From Alkalispirillum mobile (GTDB taxonomy: Bacteria > Pseudomonadota > Gammaproteobacteria > Nitrococcales > Halorhodospiraceae), in NCBI RefSeq assembly GCF_003664325.1, contig NZ_RCDA01000001.1:1428866-1492865 (forward strand): a stretch of DNA of 64,000 bases. Direction: 5' to 3'. Position 1 is the first letter of the stretch. Each line of letters begins with the position of its first letter. Below, in pieces: positions 35,530 through 46,525 of the stretch. The translations under genes and the position numbers were made by a program. Below the pieces are notes generated by a model. The model did no database searches, was not told the DNA's origin, and saw only the letters and a program-made list of their open reading frames with translations.

Positions 35530-36873
35530 TCAGATCAGGGTGTCCACGCTCTCGCCCCGGCCGATGCCGTAATAGACGAACCCGGCCGCCAGCATCTTCT
35601 CCGGGTCGTAGAGGTTGCGGCCGTCGAAGATCAGCGGCTCGCGCAGCAGCCGCTGGACCCGCTCGAAGTCGGGGCTGCGGAAGACCTGCCACTCCGTGCA
35701 GATGATCAGCGCATCCGCACCCTCCAGGGCGTCGTAGGGGCTGCCGCAGAGCTCCAGCGCCGACTCGTCGGGGTAGAGGCGGGCCGCCTCGTCCTGGGCC
35801 TCCGGGTCATAGGCCTGGACCCGGGCCCCGGCATCCCACAGCGCTTCCATAATGACCCGCGACGGTGCCTCGCGCATGTCGTCGGTGTTGGGCTTGAAGG
35901 CCAGGCCCCAGAGGGCGAAGGTCAGCCCCTCCAGGTTGTCGTCGAAGTGGTGGCGAATGCGGCGCACCAGGTGGCGCTTCTGGCGGTGGTTCACGGCCTC
36001 GACGGCGTCCAGCAGCTCCGGTTCATAGTGGGCCTCGCGGGCGGTGCGGGCCAGCGCCTGCACGTCCTTGGGGAAGCAGGAACCGCCGTAGCCACAGCCG
36101 GGGTAGATGAAGTGGTAGCCGATCCGCGGGTCGGAGCCCATGCCGCGGCGCACCTCCTCGATGTCCGCGCCCAGCCGCTCGGCCAGGTTGGACAGTTCGT
36201 TCATGAAGCTGATCTTGGTAGCCAGCATGGCGTTGGAGGCGTACTTGGTCAGCTCCGCCGAGCGCACGTCCATGAAGATCAGCCGCTCATGGTTGCGGTT
36301 GAACGGGGCGTAGAGGTCACGCATCAGCTCCACCGCACCGGGCCGTTCCGCGCCAACAATGATCCGGTCCGGCTTCATGAAGTCATCAATGGCGTCCCCT
36401 TCCTTGAGAAACTCCGGGTTAGAGACCACGTCGAAGTCCACGTCCAGGCCCTGGGCCTCCAGGGCTTCAAGCACCGCGGCGTGCACCCGGTCCGCGGTGC
36501 CCACGGGCACGGTGGACTTGTTGACCACCACCCGGTAGTCATCCATGTGCTCGCCGATGGTGCGGGCCACGGCCAGCACGTGCTGGAGGTCCGCGGAGCC
36601 ATCCTCGTCGGGTGGGGTGCCCACGGCAATGAACTGGAACTGCCCGTGGGCCACGCCCTCGGCCGCGTCGGTGGTGAAGCGGAGCCGGCCTTCGTCCATG
36701 TTGCAGGCCAGCATGTCCTCCAGGCCGGGCTCGTAGATGGGCACATCGCCATCGTTGAGCTGCGCGATGCGGTCCTCGTCGATGTCGACGCACAGCACAT
36801 CGTTGCCGGCCTCGGCGAAGCAGGCACCGGTGACCAGACCGACGTAACCCGTCCCGAAAATAGTGATCTTCAT
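35530..36873 (-). CDS. ugd: UDP-glucose 6-dehydrogenase
   Basis: 447 residues. Rossmann start [20 protein letters not shown], central helix domain and the catalytic-Cys motif [18 protein letters not shown], then a C-terminal UDP-binding domain with [13 protein letters not shown]. Makes UDP-glucuronate for capsule or lipopolysaccharide sugars; a closely related GDP-mannose dehydrogenase is the alternative, though the sequence favours UDP-glucose. Same strand as pgi, 7 bases apart, a plausible hexose-phosphate to nucleotide-sugar pair. Confidence 0.92.
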   Translation of the reverse strand: MKITIFGTGYVGLVTGACFAEAGNDVLCVDIDEDRIAQLNDGDVPIYEPGLEDMLACNMDEGRLRFTTDAAEGVAHGQFQFIAVGTPPDEDGSADLQHVLAVARTIGEHMDDYRVVVNKSTVPVGTADRVHAAVLEALEAQGLDVDFDVVSNPEFLKEGDAIDDFMKPDRIIVGAERPGAVELMRDLYAPFNRNHERLIFMDVRSAELTKYASNAMLATKISFMNELSNLAERLGADIEEVRRGMGSDPRIGYHFIYPGCGYGGSCFPKDVQALARTAREAHYEPELLDAVEAVNHRQKRHLVRRIRHHFDDNLEGLTFALWGLAFKPNTDDMREAPSRVIMEALWDAGARVQAYDPEAQDEAARLYPDESALELCGSPYDALEGADALIICTEWQVFRSPDFERVQRLLREPLIFDGRNLYDPEKMLAAGFVYYGIGRGESVDTLI

Positions 36874-36991
36874 GTTATCCCCAAGCCTTTCCTGTGTTCC
36901 CTGGCACGGCCCCGCCCTTCCCGGCGGGCGCCGGCAATGAAGTTGTCAGCGCTACATTCTAGGGGAGTGTGGGCGGTTTGGCATGCCCGCG

Positions 36992-37225
36992 CTAGTAATG
37001 GGGTGGCCGCTCCTGTTCGGGGTCAAAGCCCTCGCCCGCCCCCTGCTGGCGGGCCAGGCGCTCCACCAGCCCGGTTAATTCCCGGCAGCGGCGCTCGAGC
37101 CGGTCGAGCTGCTGCTGTTGCCGGTAGATCACGGCATCCAGCTCACCGATGGTGTGCTCCTGGTACGCCTGCTTCTCCTCGAGCTGCAGCAGGCGCTCGT
37201 CCGTAACGTCGGCTTGGTGATTCAT
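36992..37225 (-). CDS. slyX: SlyX family protein
   Basis: 77 residues, a predicted coiled coil (heptads from ERLLQLEEKQAYQEHTIGELDAV onward in pieces) ending with the PPHY tail that marks SlyX. ATG 37225 has GGAGT upstream. Function of SlyX is not established. Divergent from the sterol-desaturase-like gene. Confidence 0.88.
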   Translation of the reverse strand: MNHQADVTDERLLQLEEKQAYQEHTIGELDAVIYRQQQQLDRLERRCRELTGLVERLARQQGAGEGFDPEQERPPHY

Positions 37226-37321
37226 TCCCACTCCTGCGGATCAGGTCGTTGGCAAGAACAGGGGCGCCGCTTATTCTGGGACCGGCATGCACCCCGGATA
37301 ACGCAACGCGGAGAGTACCCG

Positions 37322-38188
37322 ATGGACTGGCTGATGGCGCAGGAGCCGTTGATTCGCATGACCGCCTTCGCCGGCATCTTTGCGCTGATGGCGGCCTGGG
37401 AGATCCTCGCGCCCCGCCGCGCCCAGGCCATCGGCCGCGGCCGCCGCTGGCCGCACAACCTGGGGATCATCGTCGTCGACAGCATTGCCGTCCGGCTGGT
37501 CTTCCCCGCCGCGGCGGTGGGCATCGCGCTGTTCGCCGAGGCCCAGGGCTGGGGGCTATTCCACCTGCTGGACTGGCCCTTCTGGCTGGTGGTGGTGCTG
37601 AGCATCATCCTGCTGGATTTCGCCATCTGGGCCCAGCACGTGATGTTCCACGCCATCCCCGCCCTCTGGCGCCTGCACCGCATGCACCACACCGACCTGG
37701 AGTTCGATGTCACCACCGGGCTGCGCTTTCACCCGCTGGAGATCCTGCTCTCCATGGTCATCAAGGCAGGCGTGATCGTGGCCATCGGGGCACCGGCGGT
37801 GGCCGTGCTGCTGTTCGAGGTGCTGCTGAATGCCACCTCCATGTTCAATCACGGCAACGTCCGGCTGCCGAGCCGCCTGGACCGCGCGCTGCGCTGGGTG
37901 GTGGTGACCCCGGACATGCACCGGGTGCACCACTCCTGGCACCCCAACGAGACCAACTCCAACTTCGGCTTCAACCTGCCCTGGTGGGACCGGCTGCTGG
38001 GCACTTACCGCGCCCAGCCGCGGGACGGCCACCTGGGCATGACGCTGGGGATCAACCTCTTCCGCCAGCCCGGCGATCTGCGCCTGGACCGCATGCTGAT
38101 CCAGCCCTTCCGCGGCCCGACGCACAGCTATCCCATCAACGCCCGGCCGGAACAGCCGGAGGATGACGCCCCGACAGTCAGACGTTGA
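37322..38188 (+). CDS. Sterol desaturase/fatty acid hydroxylase-type membrane protein
   Basis: 288 residues, several membrane helices and the di-iron histidine clusters QHVMFH, HRMHH and HRVHH. Family enzymes hydroxylate or desaturate lipids using O2. The substrate cannot be told; a hopanoid, carotenoid or fatty-acid target is possible. ATG 37322 begins MDWLMAQEP; the open frame extends further upstream but over the slyX gene. It ends 10 bases into the 3-prime end of convergent ychF (overlap 38178-38188). Confidence 0.88.
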   Translation: MDWLMAQEPLIRMTAFAGIFALMAAWEILAPRRAQAIGRGRRWPHNLGIIVVDSIAVRLVFPAAAVGIALFAEAQGWGLFHLLDWPFWLVVVLSIILLDFAIWAQHVMFHAIPALWRLHRMHHTDLEFDVTTGLRFHPLEILLSMVIKAGVIVAIGAPAVAVLLFEVLLNATSMFNHGNVRLPSRLDRALRWVVVTPDMHRVHHSWHPNETNSNFGFNLPWWDRLLGTYRAQPRDGHLGMTLGINLFRQPGDLRLDRMLIQPFRGPTHSYPINARPEQPEDDAPTVRR

Positions 38189-39269
38189 AACGGAAGTGGA
38201 CCACGTCGCCCTCGGCGAGGATGTAATCCTTGCCCTCGAGGCGCAGTTTGCCCGCCTCCTTGGCCCCCTGCTCGCCGTTGCAGGCGACGAAGTCGTCGTA
38301 ACCGGTGACCTCGGCGCGAATGAAACCGCGCTGAAAATCAGTGTGGATCCGGCCCGCACCCTCCGGCGCGCTGGCGCCCTGGCGCACCGTCCAGGCGCGC
38401 ACCTCCTTCTTGCCGGCGGTGAAGAAGGTCTGCAGGCCCAGGAGTTGGTAGCCGCAGCGGATCACCCGGTTCAGACCCGGCTCCTCCAGGCCGTACTCGG
38501 CCAGGAACTCCTGCTTGTCGTCCTCGTCCAGCGCGGCCAGCTCCGCCTCGATGGCCGCGCAGACCGCCACCACCTCGGCACCCTCGGCCTCGGCCAACTC
38601 GCGGACCTTGTCGAGTAACGGGTTGTCCTCGAAGCCGTCCTCGGCCACGTTGGCGATGTACATCAGCGGCTTGATGGTGATCAGGTGCAGATCGGCGATC
38701 AGCGCCCGGTCATCCTCGCTCAGCCCCAGGCTGCGCACCGACTGCCCTTCCCCCAGACCATCGCGCACCCGGGCAAGGACGTCGCGCTTGGCAATGGCCT
38801 GCTTGTCGCCGCTCTTGGTCTGGCGCTCCACCCGGCTCAGCGCCTTCTCCACCGTCTCCAGGTCGGCCAGCGCCAGCTCGGTGTTGATGGTCTCGGCATC
38901 AGATAGCGGGTCCACCCGGCCGTCCACGTGGTGGACGTCATCGTCCTCGAAACAGCGCAGCACCTGGGCCACCGCGTCGGTTTCGCGGATGTGGGCCAGG
39001 AACTGGTTGCCCAGGCCCTCCCCCTTGCTGGCCCCGGCCACCAGCCCGGCGATATCGACGAACTCCATGGTGGTGGGGATGACCTTCTCCGGCTTGACGA
39101 TTTCGGCCAGCTTGTCCAGCCGTGGATCAGGCACCGGCACCACGCCCACGTTGGGGTCGATGGTGCAGAAGGGGTAGTTCTCGGCGGGGATCTCCGCCTG
39201 GGTGAGCGCATTGAACAGCGTGGACTTGCCCACGTTGGGCAGCCCCACGATTCCGCATTTGAAACCCAT
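38178..39269 (-). CDS. ychF: Redox-regulated ATPase/GTPase YchF (Obg family)
   Basis: 363 residues. G1 [17 protein letters not shown], the switch region, [17 protein letters not shown], then a coiled coil and the C-terminal TGS-like domain ([17 protein letters not shown]). YchF binds ribosomes and prefers ATP. Downstream of pth in the usual prs-rplY-pth-ychF order. Confidence 0.96.
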   Translation of the reverse strand: MGFKCGIVGLPNVGKSTLFNALTQAEIPAENYPFCTIDPNVGVVPVPDPRLDKLAEIVKPEKVIPTTMEFVDIAGLVAGASKGEGLGNQFLAHIRETDAVAQVLRCFEDDDVHHVDGRVDPLSDAETINTELALADLETVEKALSRVERQTKSGDKQAIAKRDVLARVRDGLGEGQSVRSLGLSEDDRALIADLHLITIKPLMYIANVAEDGFEDNPLLDKVRELAEAEGAEVVAVCAAIEAELAALDEDDKQEFLAEYGLEEPGLNRVIRCGYQLLGLQTFFTAGKKEVRAWTVRQGASAPEGAGRIHTDFQRGFIRAEVTGYDDFVACNGEQGAKEAGKLRLEGKDYILAEGDVVHFRFNV

Positions 39270-39302
39270 AGTACTCTCCGTCGGGGAGGTGGTCCGGCCC
39301 GC

Positions 39303-39896
39303 TCAGTCGCGGGAGTGCAGCCGCTGGCAGGCCCGATCCCAGTCGCCGGCCAACAGCCACTCCACGCAGTCGGCCAGGTCATCCACCGCATCGTCGATGG
39401 CCCGGCGCTCATCCGGCGCGGGGCGCGACAGCACGTAGGGCACCACCTCGTCCCGGTGCCCCGGGTGACCGACCCCAACGCGGGCGCGGCAGAAGCCGCG
39501 CTGGTTGGCCAGGGCCCGGATGATGTCGCGCAGGCCGTTGTGGCCCCCATGGCCACCGCCGCGCTTGAGCTTGACCTTGCCCGGAGGCAGGTCGATCTCG
39601 TCGTGGACCACCAGGATGGCTTCCGGTGGCAGGCGGAAGAACTGGGCGTAGGCGCCCACGGCCTGGCCACTGCGATTCATGTAGGTCTGCGGGCGCAGCA
39701 GCTTGCACTGGTGCGGACCCAGATGGAGGGTGGCCAGGTCGGCGTGATAGCGCCGCTCCGGCCGCAGCGCGCCGCCGTGGCGGCGCAGCAGCTCGTCCAA
39801 CAGCCAGAACCCGGCGTTGTGCCGGGTTCCCGCGTAACGATCGCCGGGGTTGCCCAGGCCGACGATCAGCTGAATAGGCTGAGGGCTGTCAGTCAT
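39303..39896 (-). CDS. pth: Peptidyl-tRNA hydrolase
   Basis: 197 residues. Recycles peptidyl-tRNA released from stalled ribosomes. Active-site motifs GLGNPGDRYAGTRHNAGF (catalytic His), PQTYMNRSG and VHDEIDLPPGKVKLKRGG. ATG 39896 with AGGGGG upstream preferred over GTG 39902. Lies 27 bases downstream of rplY. Confidence 0.96.
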   Translation of the reverse strand: MTDSPQPIQLIVGLGNPGDRYAGTRHNAGFWLLDELLRRHGGALRPERRYHADLATLHLGPHQCKLLRPQTYMNRSGQAVGAYAQFFRLPPEAILVVHDEIDLPPGKVKLKRGGGHGGHNGLRDIIRALANQRGFCRARVGVGHPGHRDEVVPYVLSRPAPDERRAIDDAVDDLADCVEWLLAGDWDRACQRLHSRD

Positions 39897-39923
39897 GGGC
39901 ACCCCCTTTCGAGGGCCGGAGGA

Positions 39924-40571
39924 TCAGTCCTCGGCGGCCTCTTCACCGTCCTCGCCCTCGGCCTCCTCGTCGCCCTCGCCGGTCTTGGACTTCCGGCTGG
40001 CGTGGATGGAGACCACCGGGTGGTCGTGGTCCTCGCCCTGGGCCAGCTCCGGGATCTCGACCCCGGCCGGCAGCGGCACCTCGGACAGGTGGATGGACTT
40101 GCCCAGCTCCAGCTCGGCGACATCCACCTCCAGGTACTCGGGCAGGTCCTTGGGCAGGCAGGCGATCTGGATCTCGTTGGCATCGTGGTGGATGATGCCG
40201 CCGGACTTGATGCCAGGCGCCTTGTCCTCGTTGATGAAGTGCACCGGCACGCCGGTGTGCACCTTCTCATTGGCCACCACGCGCTGCAGGTCGACGTGCT
40301 CGACCAGCGGCTTGAAGGGGTGGCGCTGCAGGTCCTTGACGATGGCCTGCTCCTGGGTGCCGTCCACGGTGATGGTCAGGATCTGGGAGTAGAAGGCCTC
40401 CTCCTGCATCAGCCGGTCCAGCTGCAGCAGGTTCAGCGTGATGGCCTTCGGATCCTTGTGGCCGCCGTAAATGATGGCGGGCACACGCTTCGCACGGCGC
40501 AGGCGGCGGCTCGCACCTCTCCCTGTCTCCGTACGCAGCTCGGCGTCGAGTTTCATTTCAATGGCAGACAT
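39924..40571 (-). CDS. rplY: 50S ribosomal protein L25/Ctc family
   Basis: 215 residues: N-terminal L25 domain that binds 5S rRNA (TGRGASRRLRRAKRVPAIIYGG) plus the C-terminal TL5/Ctc extension, and a very acidic tail of about 25 residues. Longer than the E. coli L25 but normal for the Ctc type. ATG 40571 has AGAGGA upstream. Between prs and pth. Confidence 0.95.
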   Translation of the reverse strand: MSAIEMKLDAELRTETGRGASRRLRRAKRVPAIIYGGHKDPKAITLNLLQLDRLMQEEAFYSQILTITVDGTQEQAIVKDLQRHPFKPLVEHVDLQRVVANEKVHTGVPVHFINEDKAPGIKSGGIIHHDANEIQIACLPKDLPEYLEVDVAELELGKSIHLSEVPLPAGVEIPELAQGEDHDHPVVSIHASRKSKTGEGDEEAEGEDGEEAAED

Positions 40572-40633
40572 GGGTCCTCTCCATACAAAATACCGCCTCC
40601 CCCGCGACCAGGTTCGGCGGCTTGTGGTAAAGA

Positions 40634-40650
40634 GCCGCCCCGGAGGCGGC
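40634..40650 (-). terminator. Weak hairpin between prs and rplY
   Basis: GCCGCC and GGCGGC arms with a 5-base loop, about 20 bases past the prs stop, followed on the minus strand by TCTTTA. Too short to call a firm terminator; may attenuate read-through into rplY. Confidence 0.3.
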
Positions 40651-40669
40651 CCCGCGTTTGAAACCGGTG

Positions 40670-41626
40670 TTACTCCACGAACAGCTCGCTGACCGACTCG
40701 TCCTGGCTGACCCGGCGCATGGTCTCGGCCAGGATGTCGGCCATGGACAGCTGGCGGATCTTGTCGCAGGACTGCGCCTCGCTGCCCAGCGGGATCGTGT
40801 TGCTCACCACCAACTCGTCCAGATGGGACTCGCTGATGCGGCTGATGGCATTGCCGGACAGCACCGGGTGGGTGATGTAGGCCACCACCTTGAACGCACC
40901 CTTGTCCTTCAGCACCTTGGCGGCCTCGCACAGGGTGCCGGCGGTGTCGACAATGTCGTCGACGATGATGCAGGTCTTGTCCTGCACATCGCCGATGATG
41001 TTCATGACCTTGGATTCGTTGGCCCGCGGCCGGCGCTTGTCGATGATCGCCAGGTCGGCGTCGTCCAGGCGCTTGGCGATGGCCCGGGCGCGCACCACGC
41101 CGCCCACGTCGGGCGAGACGACGATCTTGCGCGGGTAGAGTTGGCGCCAGATATCGCCCAGCAGCATCGGCGAGGCGTAGACGTTGTCCACGGCAATGTT
41201 GAAAAAGCCCTGGATCTGGTCGGCGTGCAGGTCCACGGTGAGCACGCGGTTGACCCCGGCCGCCTCCAGCATGTTGGCCACCAGGCGGGCAGTGATGGGC
41301 ACGCGCTGGGAGCGCGGGCGCCGGTCCTGGCGAGCGTAGCCGAAGTAAGGGATAACCGCGGTGATGCGGGCAGCGGAGGAGCGACGCAACGCGTCGACGA
41401 TGACCAGCAACTCCATGAGGTTGTCGTTGCTGGGTGCGCAGGTGGACTGGACGACGAAGACGTCCTTGCCGCGCACGTGCTCGTTGATCTCGACCATCAC
41501 CTCGCCGTCGCTGAAGCGACCGACCACGGCGTGGCCCAGGCGGATCTTGAGATGTTCAGCAATGGACTCGGCAAGCTGCGGGTTGGAGTTACCCGCAAAC
41601 ACCATCATGCGTCCGTTGTCATTCAC
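40670..41626 (-). CDS. prs: Ribose-phosphate pyrophosphokinase
   Basis: 318 residues. Makes PRPP from ribose 5-phosphate and ATP for nucleotide, His and Trp synthesis. Signature segments: [48 protein letters not shown] and the PRPP loop [14 protein letters not shown]. The tRNA-Gln gene lies 61 bases upstream. Confidence 0.97.
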   Translation of the reverse strand: MNDNGRMMVFAGNSNPQLAESIAEHLKIRLGHAVVGRFSDGEVMVEINEHVRGKDVFVVQSTCAPSNDNLMELLVIVDALRRSSAARITAVIPYFGYARQDRRPRSQRVPITARLVANMLEAAGVNRVLTVDLHADQIQGFFNIAVDNVYASPMLLGDIWRQLYPRKIVVSPDVGGVVRARAIAKRLDDADLAIIDKRRPRANESKVMNIIGDVQDKTCIIVDDIVDTAGTLCEAAKVLKDKGAFKVVAYITHPVLSGNAISRISESHLDELVVSNTIPLGSEAQSCDKIRQLSMADILAETMRRVSQDESVSELFVE

Positions 41627-41687
41627 AGCGCACTACCCCGTTGCGGTTGCGGTCCGGTTAAGCCGGCTGCTCGCGGGAAGGGAAAAA

Positions 41688-41762
41688 TGGCTGGGGCGCC
41701 AGGATTCGAACCTGGGAATGCGGATACCAAAAACCCGTGCCTTACCGCTTGGCGACGCCCCA
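41688..41762 (-). tRNA. tRNA-Gln (anticodon TTG)
   Basis: A 75-base cloverleaf on the minus strand. The acceptor stem pairs TGGGGCG with CGCCCCA, then G and an encoded CCA. The D arm, an anticodon loop containing TTTTGGT (anticodon TTG) and the GGTTCGAATCC T arm are all present. Position between ispE and prs is classical for gammaproteobacteria. Confidence 0.97.
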
Positions 41763-41791
41763 GTTGTTGACTTGCGCCGATCAGTAATCGG

Positions 41792-42682
41792 CTAGACCGG
41801 AGTGCTCCGACCTGCACTGTCCTGTTCGGCCTGCAGCCGCTGCAGCAGGGGTGAGTGCGCGACACCCTGTGCCACTATACCCTGCCACGCCGCCGGCATT
41901 TCGTCCAGCGCTTGCTGCGCCTGGGCCTCCTCGGCAAAAGCCGCGAAGACGCAGGCCCCCGTGCCGGTCAGCCGCGCCGGCGCAAACCGCGACAGCCAGA
42001 CGAGCGCCACGTCCACTGCCCGGTAGCGGGCACGCACCCAGGCCTCGCAGTCATTGCGGACCCTCCCGGCGCGAAGGGCCGATATTGTGCTCGGAGCGCT
42101 GTCCCTTGTCAAACCCTCCGCGGAGAACACCGCTGCGGTGGAGACGGCACAGCCCGGATGCACCACCAGGAACCAGTGCGGCGGCGTCTCGATAGGGGTG
42201 AGCTGCTCGCCCACGCCCTGCGCCCAGGCGGTGTGCCCGCGCACGAAGACCGGCACATCGGCCCCCAGTTTCAGCCCGAGTTCCGCAAGGGCATCCTCGC
42301 TCAGGCCCGCCCCCCAGAGCCGGTTCAGCGCCCGCAGGACGGTGGCGGCATTGGAGCTGCCGCCACCCAGGCCGCCCCCATCGGGCAGGCGCTTGTCCAG
42401 GTGGATATCGGCCCCCAGCCGGGTGCCGGCGGCTTGCTGCAGCAGGCGCGCCGCCCGCACCACCAGGTCCTCCGCCTCGGGCACGTGGGCCAGGCCGCCG
42501 AGCCGGCGGATAGCACCATCGGCGCGCACCCGGAAGGCCAGCTCGTCGCCCCGGTCCAACAGCTGGAAGGCGGTTTCCAGCTCGTGGTAGCCATCGGGCC
42601 GCCGGCCGAGGATGTGCAGAAACAGGTTGAGCTTGGCCGGTGCGGGCCAGCCGCGGGACCAGTCCGTGCCGGCGCCGCTCAC
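41792..42682 (-). CDS. ispE: 4-diphosphocytidyl-2-C-methyl-D-erythritol kinase
   Basis: 296-residue GHMP kinase of the MEP isoprenoid pathway. Opens [28 protein letters not shown] loop [19 protein letters not shown]-terminal [12 protein letters not shown]. Overlaps the end of lolB by 4 bases. Confidence 0.96.
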   Translation of the reverse strand: MSGAGTDWSRGWPAPAKLNLFLHILGRRPDGYHELETAFQLLDRGDELAFRVRADGAIRRLGGLAHVPEAEDLVVRAARLLQQAAGTRLGADIHLDKRLPDGGGLGGGSSNAATVLRALNRLWGAGLSEDALAELGLKLGADVPVFVRGHTAWAQGVGEQLTPIETPPHWFLVVHPGCAVSTAAVFSAEGLTRDSAPSTISALRAGRVRNDCEAWVRARYRAVDVALVWLSRFAPARLTGTGACVFAAFAEEAQAQQALDEMPAAWQGIVAQGVAHSPLLQRLQAEQDSAGRSTPV

Positions 42683-43281
42683 GGCTCCAGGCTCCAGTCG
42701 CGGATCACCACCCGGACATGGTCATCGCCGCGGGCGATGTCCAGCCGCCTTGGCATGGGCAGGCCATTGACCTCGGTCCAGTCCCGGTAGACCACTTCCC
42801 AGCCGGCCTGAACCAGACGCTCGGGCCGGCCGGCCGGGTCCAGCGCCAGCGCCTCCACGTCCTGGTCCGGCGCGGCGAGGCCACGCAGCCAGTATTGCAG
42901 GGCACTGACCGGCACCTGGTAGCCGGTGTACCAGGCCACCAGGGTCTCGGGGTCGGGTGCCGCCTCCCGGTCGCCGGCCGAGGTGGTGAGCACCACCCCC
43001 GCGGCGTCGCCTTCCAGGCGGGCACTGCCGGCGCCCATCGGCGCGCGCAGGTCCACCTGGTAGGCCTCGCCGCGCTGCTGCCAGTCCAGCGACAGGCTGC
43101 CCGAGTCATCGGCGGTGCGCAGCGCCGCCCGGCCGCGGGCGTCCCACTCGGTGTAGGCCAGCAACTGCTCCGCGGCCTGGCGGTACCGCGCCTGCGGGTC
43201 GTCCACCGGCTCGGGGATGGTGGCGCAGGCCGACAGCAGCACCAGCGCGGCCAGGGTGATCCAGACACGGGCCCGCATCAT
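42679..43281 (-). CDS. lolB: Outer-membrane lipoprotein receptor LolB
   Basis: 200 residues with lipobox LLSAC (Cys near 19). Accepts lipoproteins from LolA and inserts them in the outer membrane. WDARGRAAL, a hydrophobic half-barrel and the [11 protein letters not shown] loop fit LolB. The start ATGATG overlaps the stop of the TPR lipoprotein gene. Order lolB-ispE-prs is conserved. Confidence 0.92.
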   Translation of the reverse strand: MMRARVWITLAALVLLSACATIPEPVDDPQARYRQAAEQLLAYTEWDARGRAALRTADDSGSLSLDWQQRGEAYQVDLRAPMGAGSARLEGDAAGVVLTTSAGDREAAPDPETLVAWYTGYQVPVSALQYWLRGLAAPDQDVEALALDPAGRPERLVQAGWEVVYRDWTEVNGLPMPRRLDIARGDDHVRVVIRDWSLEP

Positions 43282-45044
43282 GGCAGCAACCGCTCCAGGG
43301 TCTCCTGCAGCACCGGGTGCTCGTCATCGATCTCCTGTGCCGCCTCCCAGATCGCGCGGGCCTCCGCCTCGCGCTCCAGCGTCCAGAGCACCTCACCCAG
43401 GTGGGCCCCGATCTCCGGGTCCGGCTGACGGGCCCAGGCGCGCTCCAGGTAGTCCAGTGCCTCTTCCGGCTTGCCCTGCCGGTAGAGCACCCACCCCTTG
43501 CTGTCCAGGATGGCCGGGTGGTCGGGCTCCAGCTCCAGGGCGCGGCCGATCAGCTCCCGGGCCTCCTCCAGCCGCTCACCGGCATCGGCCAGCGTGTAGC
43601 CCAGGGCATTGAGGGCGTGGGCGTCGTCCGGCTCGTCCTCCAGAATGGCCCGCAGGTCCGCCTCGGCCCCCGCCAGGTCGTCCAGCTGCACACGGGCCAG
43701 CGCCCGGGCGTAGAGCAGCCCGTGATCACCGGGCTCGGCCTCCAGGGCCTCGTCCAACAGCTCCGCGGCGGCCCCGGGCTCACCGCGCTGACTGAGCAGG
43801 TGCGCCTCCTGGACCCAGGCGCGGGTCTGCTCCGCGGGGCGCTGCTCCCGTACCGCCGCCAGCCGCGCATGGGCCGCCTCGGTGTCGTCGCGCTCCATCT
43901 CCAGGCGCGCCAGCGCCAGCTGGGCATCGGTCCAGTATTCGCCGGGCACCCGTTCGTACCAGCCCTCCGCCTCGGTCAGATCGCCCTCCTCTTCGGCAAT
44001 GCGGCCCAGGCGGTAAAAGGCCTCGGCGCGCTGATAGCTGCGCTTGGCGATGAACTGCCAGTACTCGCGGGCCTCGTCGTAACGGTCCAGGTCGGTGGCC
44101 AGCAGCGCGGCGCCGTAGGCCACCTCCAGGTCGTCCGGGCGCTGCGCCATAAGCACGCGGAACTCCTCCAGGGCGCGCTCCCGGTGCCCCAGATTGACCA
44201 GCAACCGGGCGTGCAGCATGCGCAGGCTGCGGTCCTCGGCGTCCTCGGCCAGCAGTCGTTCCACGACGTCGATGGCGCTCTCGGCACGCCCCAGGTTCAC
44301 CAGGGCCTGCACCTCAAGCATGCGCGGCACGCGCCAGTCCGGGTCGAGCTCGCCGGCCTTGCGCGCCGCCTCCAACGCGGTTTCCCGCTCGCCGAGCTGC
44401 AAGGCCGCCTGGGAGAGGGCCACCTGGGCACTGGCATGCCCGCTGTACTCCTCGGCCAGCTCCCCCAGCACCTGCAGGGCGAGCGCCGGCTGCGCCTCCC
44501 GCCCGAGGAGCTCACCCAGCCCGCGGAACGCCTCGCGCACCTCGCCGTCGAGGGCACCCAGGTACTGCGACAGGTGGTGATAGGCCTGCTCACCGTCACC
44601 GCTGCGCAGGTAGAGCAGCCCCAACAGCCGGTCCACCTCGGCGTTGTCATCGTCCAGCTCATCCCAGCGCTGCAGGGCGCGCAGCGCCTCGTCCACCTGC
44701 CCGCGGATGATCGCCAGTTGCGCTGCCTGTTCTGCCGGGCGGGTATCGCGGGTAAGATGCATGGCCTCCAGGTAGGCGGCCAGCGCCTGCTCGGTATCGC
44801 CCTGCTGGCGGGCGATCTCCGCCACCAGCATGTGGTAGAGCAGCAGCGCCTTGCCGACCTCCTGCCAGTCCGGCAGGTCGTCCACCAGCTGGACGGGGGA
44901 TTCGGCCCGGGGCTCGGTCGGCTCCGGTTGCACGCTGGCACAGCCGGCCAATGCCAGCACCAGGGCCAGGGCAAGCGCCACCGGCAGGACCTGGCGGGGC
45001 CCGACGCGCGGCCGGATGAGCTGTCTCAGGCGGTCTATCTGCAT
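43278..45044 (-). CDS. TPR-repeat lipoprotein
   Basis: 588 residues with lipobox LALAGC (Cys near 34) and roughly a dozen tetratricopeptide repeats filling the rest, e.g. the units with AYHHLSQYLG, ALEEFRVLMAQRPDD and LDYLERAWARQPDPE. Periplasmic scaffold, partners unknown; genes of this kind commonly precede lolB. Divergent from hemA. Confidence 0.88.
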   Translation of the reverse strand: MQIDRLRQLIRPRVGPRQVLPVALALALVLALAGCASVQPEPTEPRAESPVQLVDDLPDWQEVGKALLLYHMLVAEIARQQGDTEQALAAYLEAMHLTRDTRPAEQAAQLAIIRGQVDEALRALQRWDELDDDNAEVDRLLGLLYLRSGDGEQAYHHLSQYLGALDGEVREAFRGLGELLGREAQPALALQVLGELAEEYSGHASAQVALSQAALQLGERETALEAARKAGELDPDWRVPRMLEVQALVNLGRAESAIDVVERLLAEDAEDRSLRMLHARLLVNLGHRERALEEFRVLMAQRPDDLEVAYGAALLATDLDRYDEAREYWQFIAKRSYQRAEAFYRLGRIAEEEGDLTEAEGWYERVPGEYWTDAQLALARLEMERDDTEAAHARLAAVREQRPAEQTRAWVQEAHLLSQRGEPGAAAELLDEALEAEPGDHGLLYARALARVQLDDLAGAEADLRAILEDEPDDAHALNALGYTLADAGERLEEARELIGRALELEPDHPAILDSKGWVLYRQGKPEEALDYLERAWARQPDPEIGAHLGEVLWTLEREAEARAIWEAAQEIDDEHPVLQETLERLLP

Positions 45045-45184
45045 GCCAATGCTGCCCTCGGGGGATTAAAGAGTTACCATAGCGATGATGCCCGATGCAC
45101 CTGTACAACACCAGCCGGTGGGCCGCTTGCCGTCCGCCCCGGAAAGCCACCGGCGCGTGCAGCGCCGCTGACCCGTAGCCGTCC

Positions 45185-46525
45185 ATGTCACTGTTCGCCC
45201 TGGGCCTTAACCACAAGAGCGCCCCCGTGGATGTGCGGGAGCAGATCGTCTTCGCGCCGGACGCGGTCAGTTCGGCGCTGCGGCACCTGCGCGCCCATAC
45301 CACGGCCCGCGAGGCCGCCATCCTGTCCACCTGCAACCGCACCGAGCTGTACGTGCGGATGGACGAGCGCAGCCCCGACATGCTCGGCGAGTGGCTGGCC
45401 CGCTATCACCGGCTGGACCCGGACTGGCTGCGCGGTTACCTCTACCTGCACGAGGGGGCCGGCGCGGTACGCCACCTGATGCGCGTGTCCGCGGGTCTGG
45501 ACTCGCTGGTGCTGGGCGAACCGCAGATCCTGGGCCAGGCCAAGATCGCCTACCAGGGCGCCTGCGAGGCCGGCACCATGAGCCGGGTGCTGGACCGGCT
45601 GTTCCAGCACGCCTTTGCCGTGGCCAAGCAGGTGCGCACGGATACCGGCATCGGCGCCAATCCGGTCTCGGTGGCTTTCGCCGCCGTCACCCTGGCACGG
45701 CAGATCTTCGACGACTTCCAGAACCGCACCGCGCTGCTGATCGGCGCCGGCGAGACCATCGAGCTGGTGGCCCAGCACCTGCGCGAGCAGGGCCTGAAGA
45801 ACCTGATCGTCGCCAATCGAAACCTGGAGCGGGCCCGCCACCTGGTGGATATCGCCGGCGGCGAGGCGATCCCGCTGAGCGAGATCCCGGCCCGCCTGCC
45901 CGAGGCGGACGTACTGGTGGCCTCCACCGCCAGTCCGCTGCCCATTCTGGGCAAGGGCACGGTGGAGCGCGCCGTGCGCAAGCGGCGCCACCGGCCCATG
46001 TTCATGCTGGACCTGGCCGTGCCCCGCGACATCGAGCCGGAGGCCGGCAACCTGGACGATGTCTACCTGTACACCGTGGACGACCTGCGCGAGGTCATCG
46101 CCGAGAATCGCCGCTCCCGCGAAGAGGCGGCCCAGCAGGCCGAGGAGATCGTCCAGCGGCAGGTGGACCAGTTCCTCAGCTGGCGCCGGGCGCAACAGGC
46201 GGTGGCCAGCATCTGTGATTTCCGCGAGCGCGGGCACGAGCACGCCCGCGAACTGCTGCAACGCGCCCAACGCCGGCTGCGCCGGGGCGAGCCCCCGGAG
46301 CGGGTCCTGGCCTGGCTGACGCACACGCTCACCAACCGCCTGCTGCACGCCCCCACCGTGGGCCTGCGCGAGGCGGCCGAGGCCGGTGACCGCGAGCGCA
46401 TCGAACTGGCGCGCACCCTGCTGCAGATCGACAACGCCAACGAGGACACCCGTGAAAGCCTCCATCAGGACGAAACTGGAACGACTCCGGGAACGGCACG
46501 AGGAGATCAGCGCTCTACTGGCTGA
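45185..46525 (+). CDS. hemA: Glutamyl-tRNA reductase
   Basis: 446 residues. First step of C5 heme biosynthesis, reducing glutamyl-tRNA to glutamate semialdehyde. N-terminal catalytic domain with STCNRTELY (catalytic Cys near 50), [19 protein letters not shown] domain [16 protein letters not shown] and a C-terminal dimerisation helix. Overlaps the prfA start by 74 bases. Confidence 0.96.
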   Translation: MSLFALGLNHKSAPVDVREQIVFAPDAVSSALRHLRAHTTAREAAILSTCNRTELYVRMDERSPDMLGEWLARYHRLDPDWLRGYLYLHEGAGAVRHLMRVSAGLDSLVLGEPQILGQAKIAYQGACEAGTMSRVLDRLFQHAFAVAKQVRTDTGIGANPVSVAFAAVTLARQIFDDFQNRTALLIGAGETIELVAQHLREQGLKNLIVANRNLERARHLVDIAGGEAIPLSEIPARLPEADVLVASTASPLPILGKGTVERAVRKRRHRPMFMLDLAVPRDIEPEAGNLDDVYLYTVDDLREVIAENRRSREEAAQQAEEIVQRQVDQFLSWRRAQQAVASICDFRERGHEHARELLQRAQRRLRRGEPPERVLAWLTHTLTNRLLHAPTVGLREAAEAGDRERIELARTLLQIDNANEDTRESLHQDETGTTPGTARGDQRSTG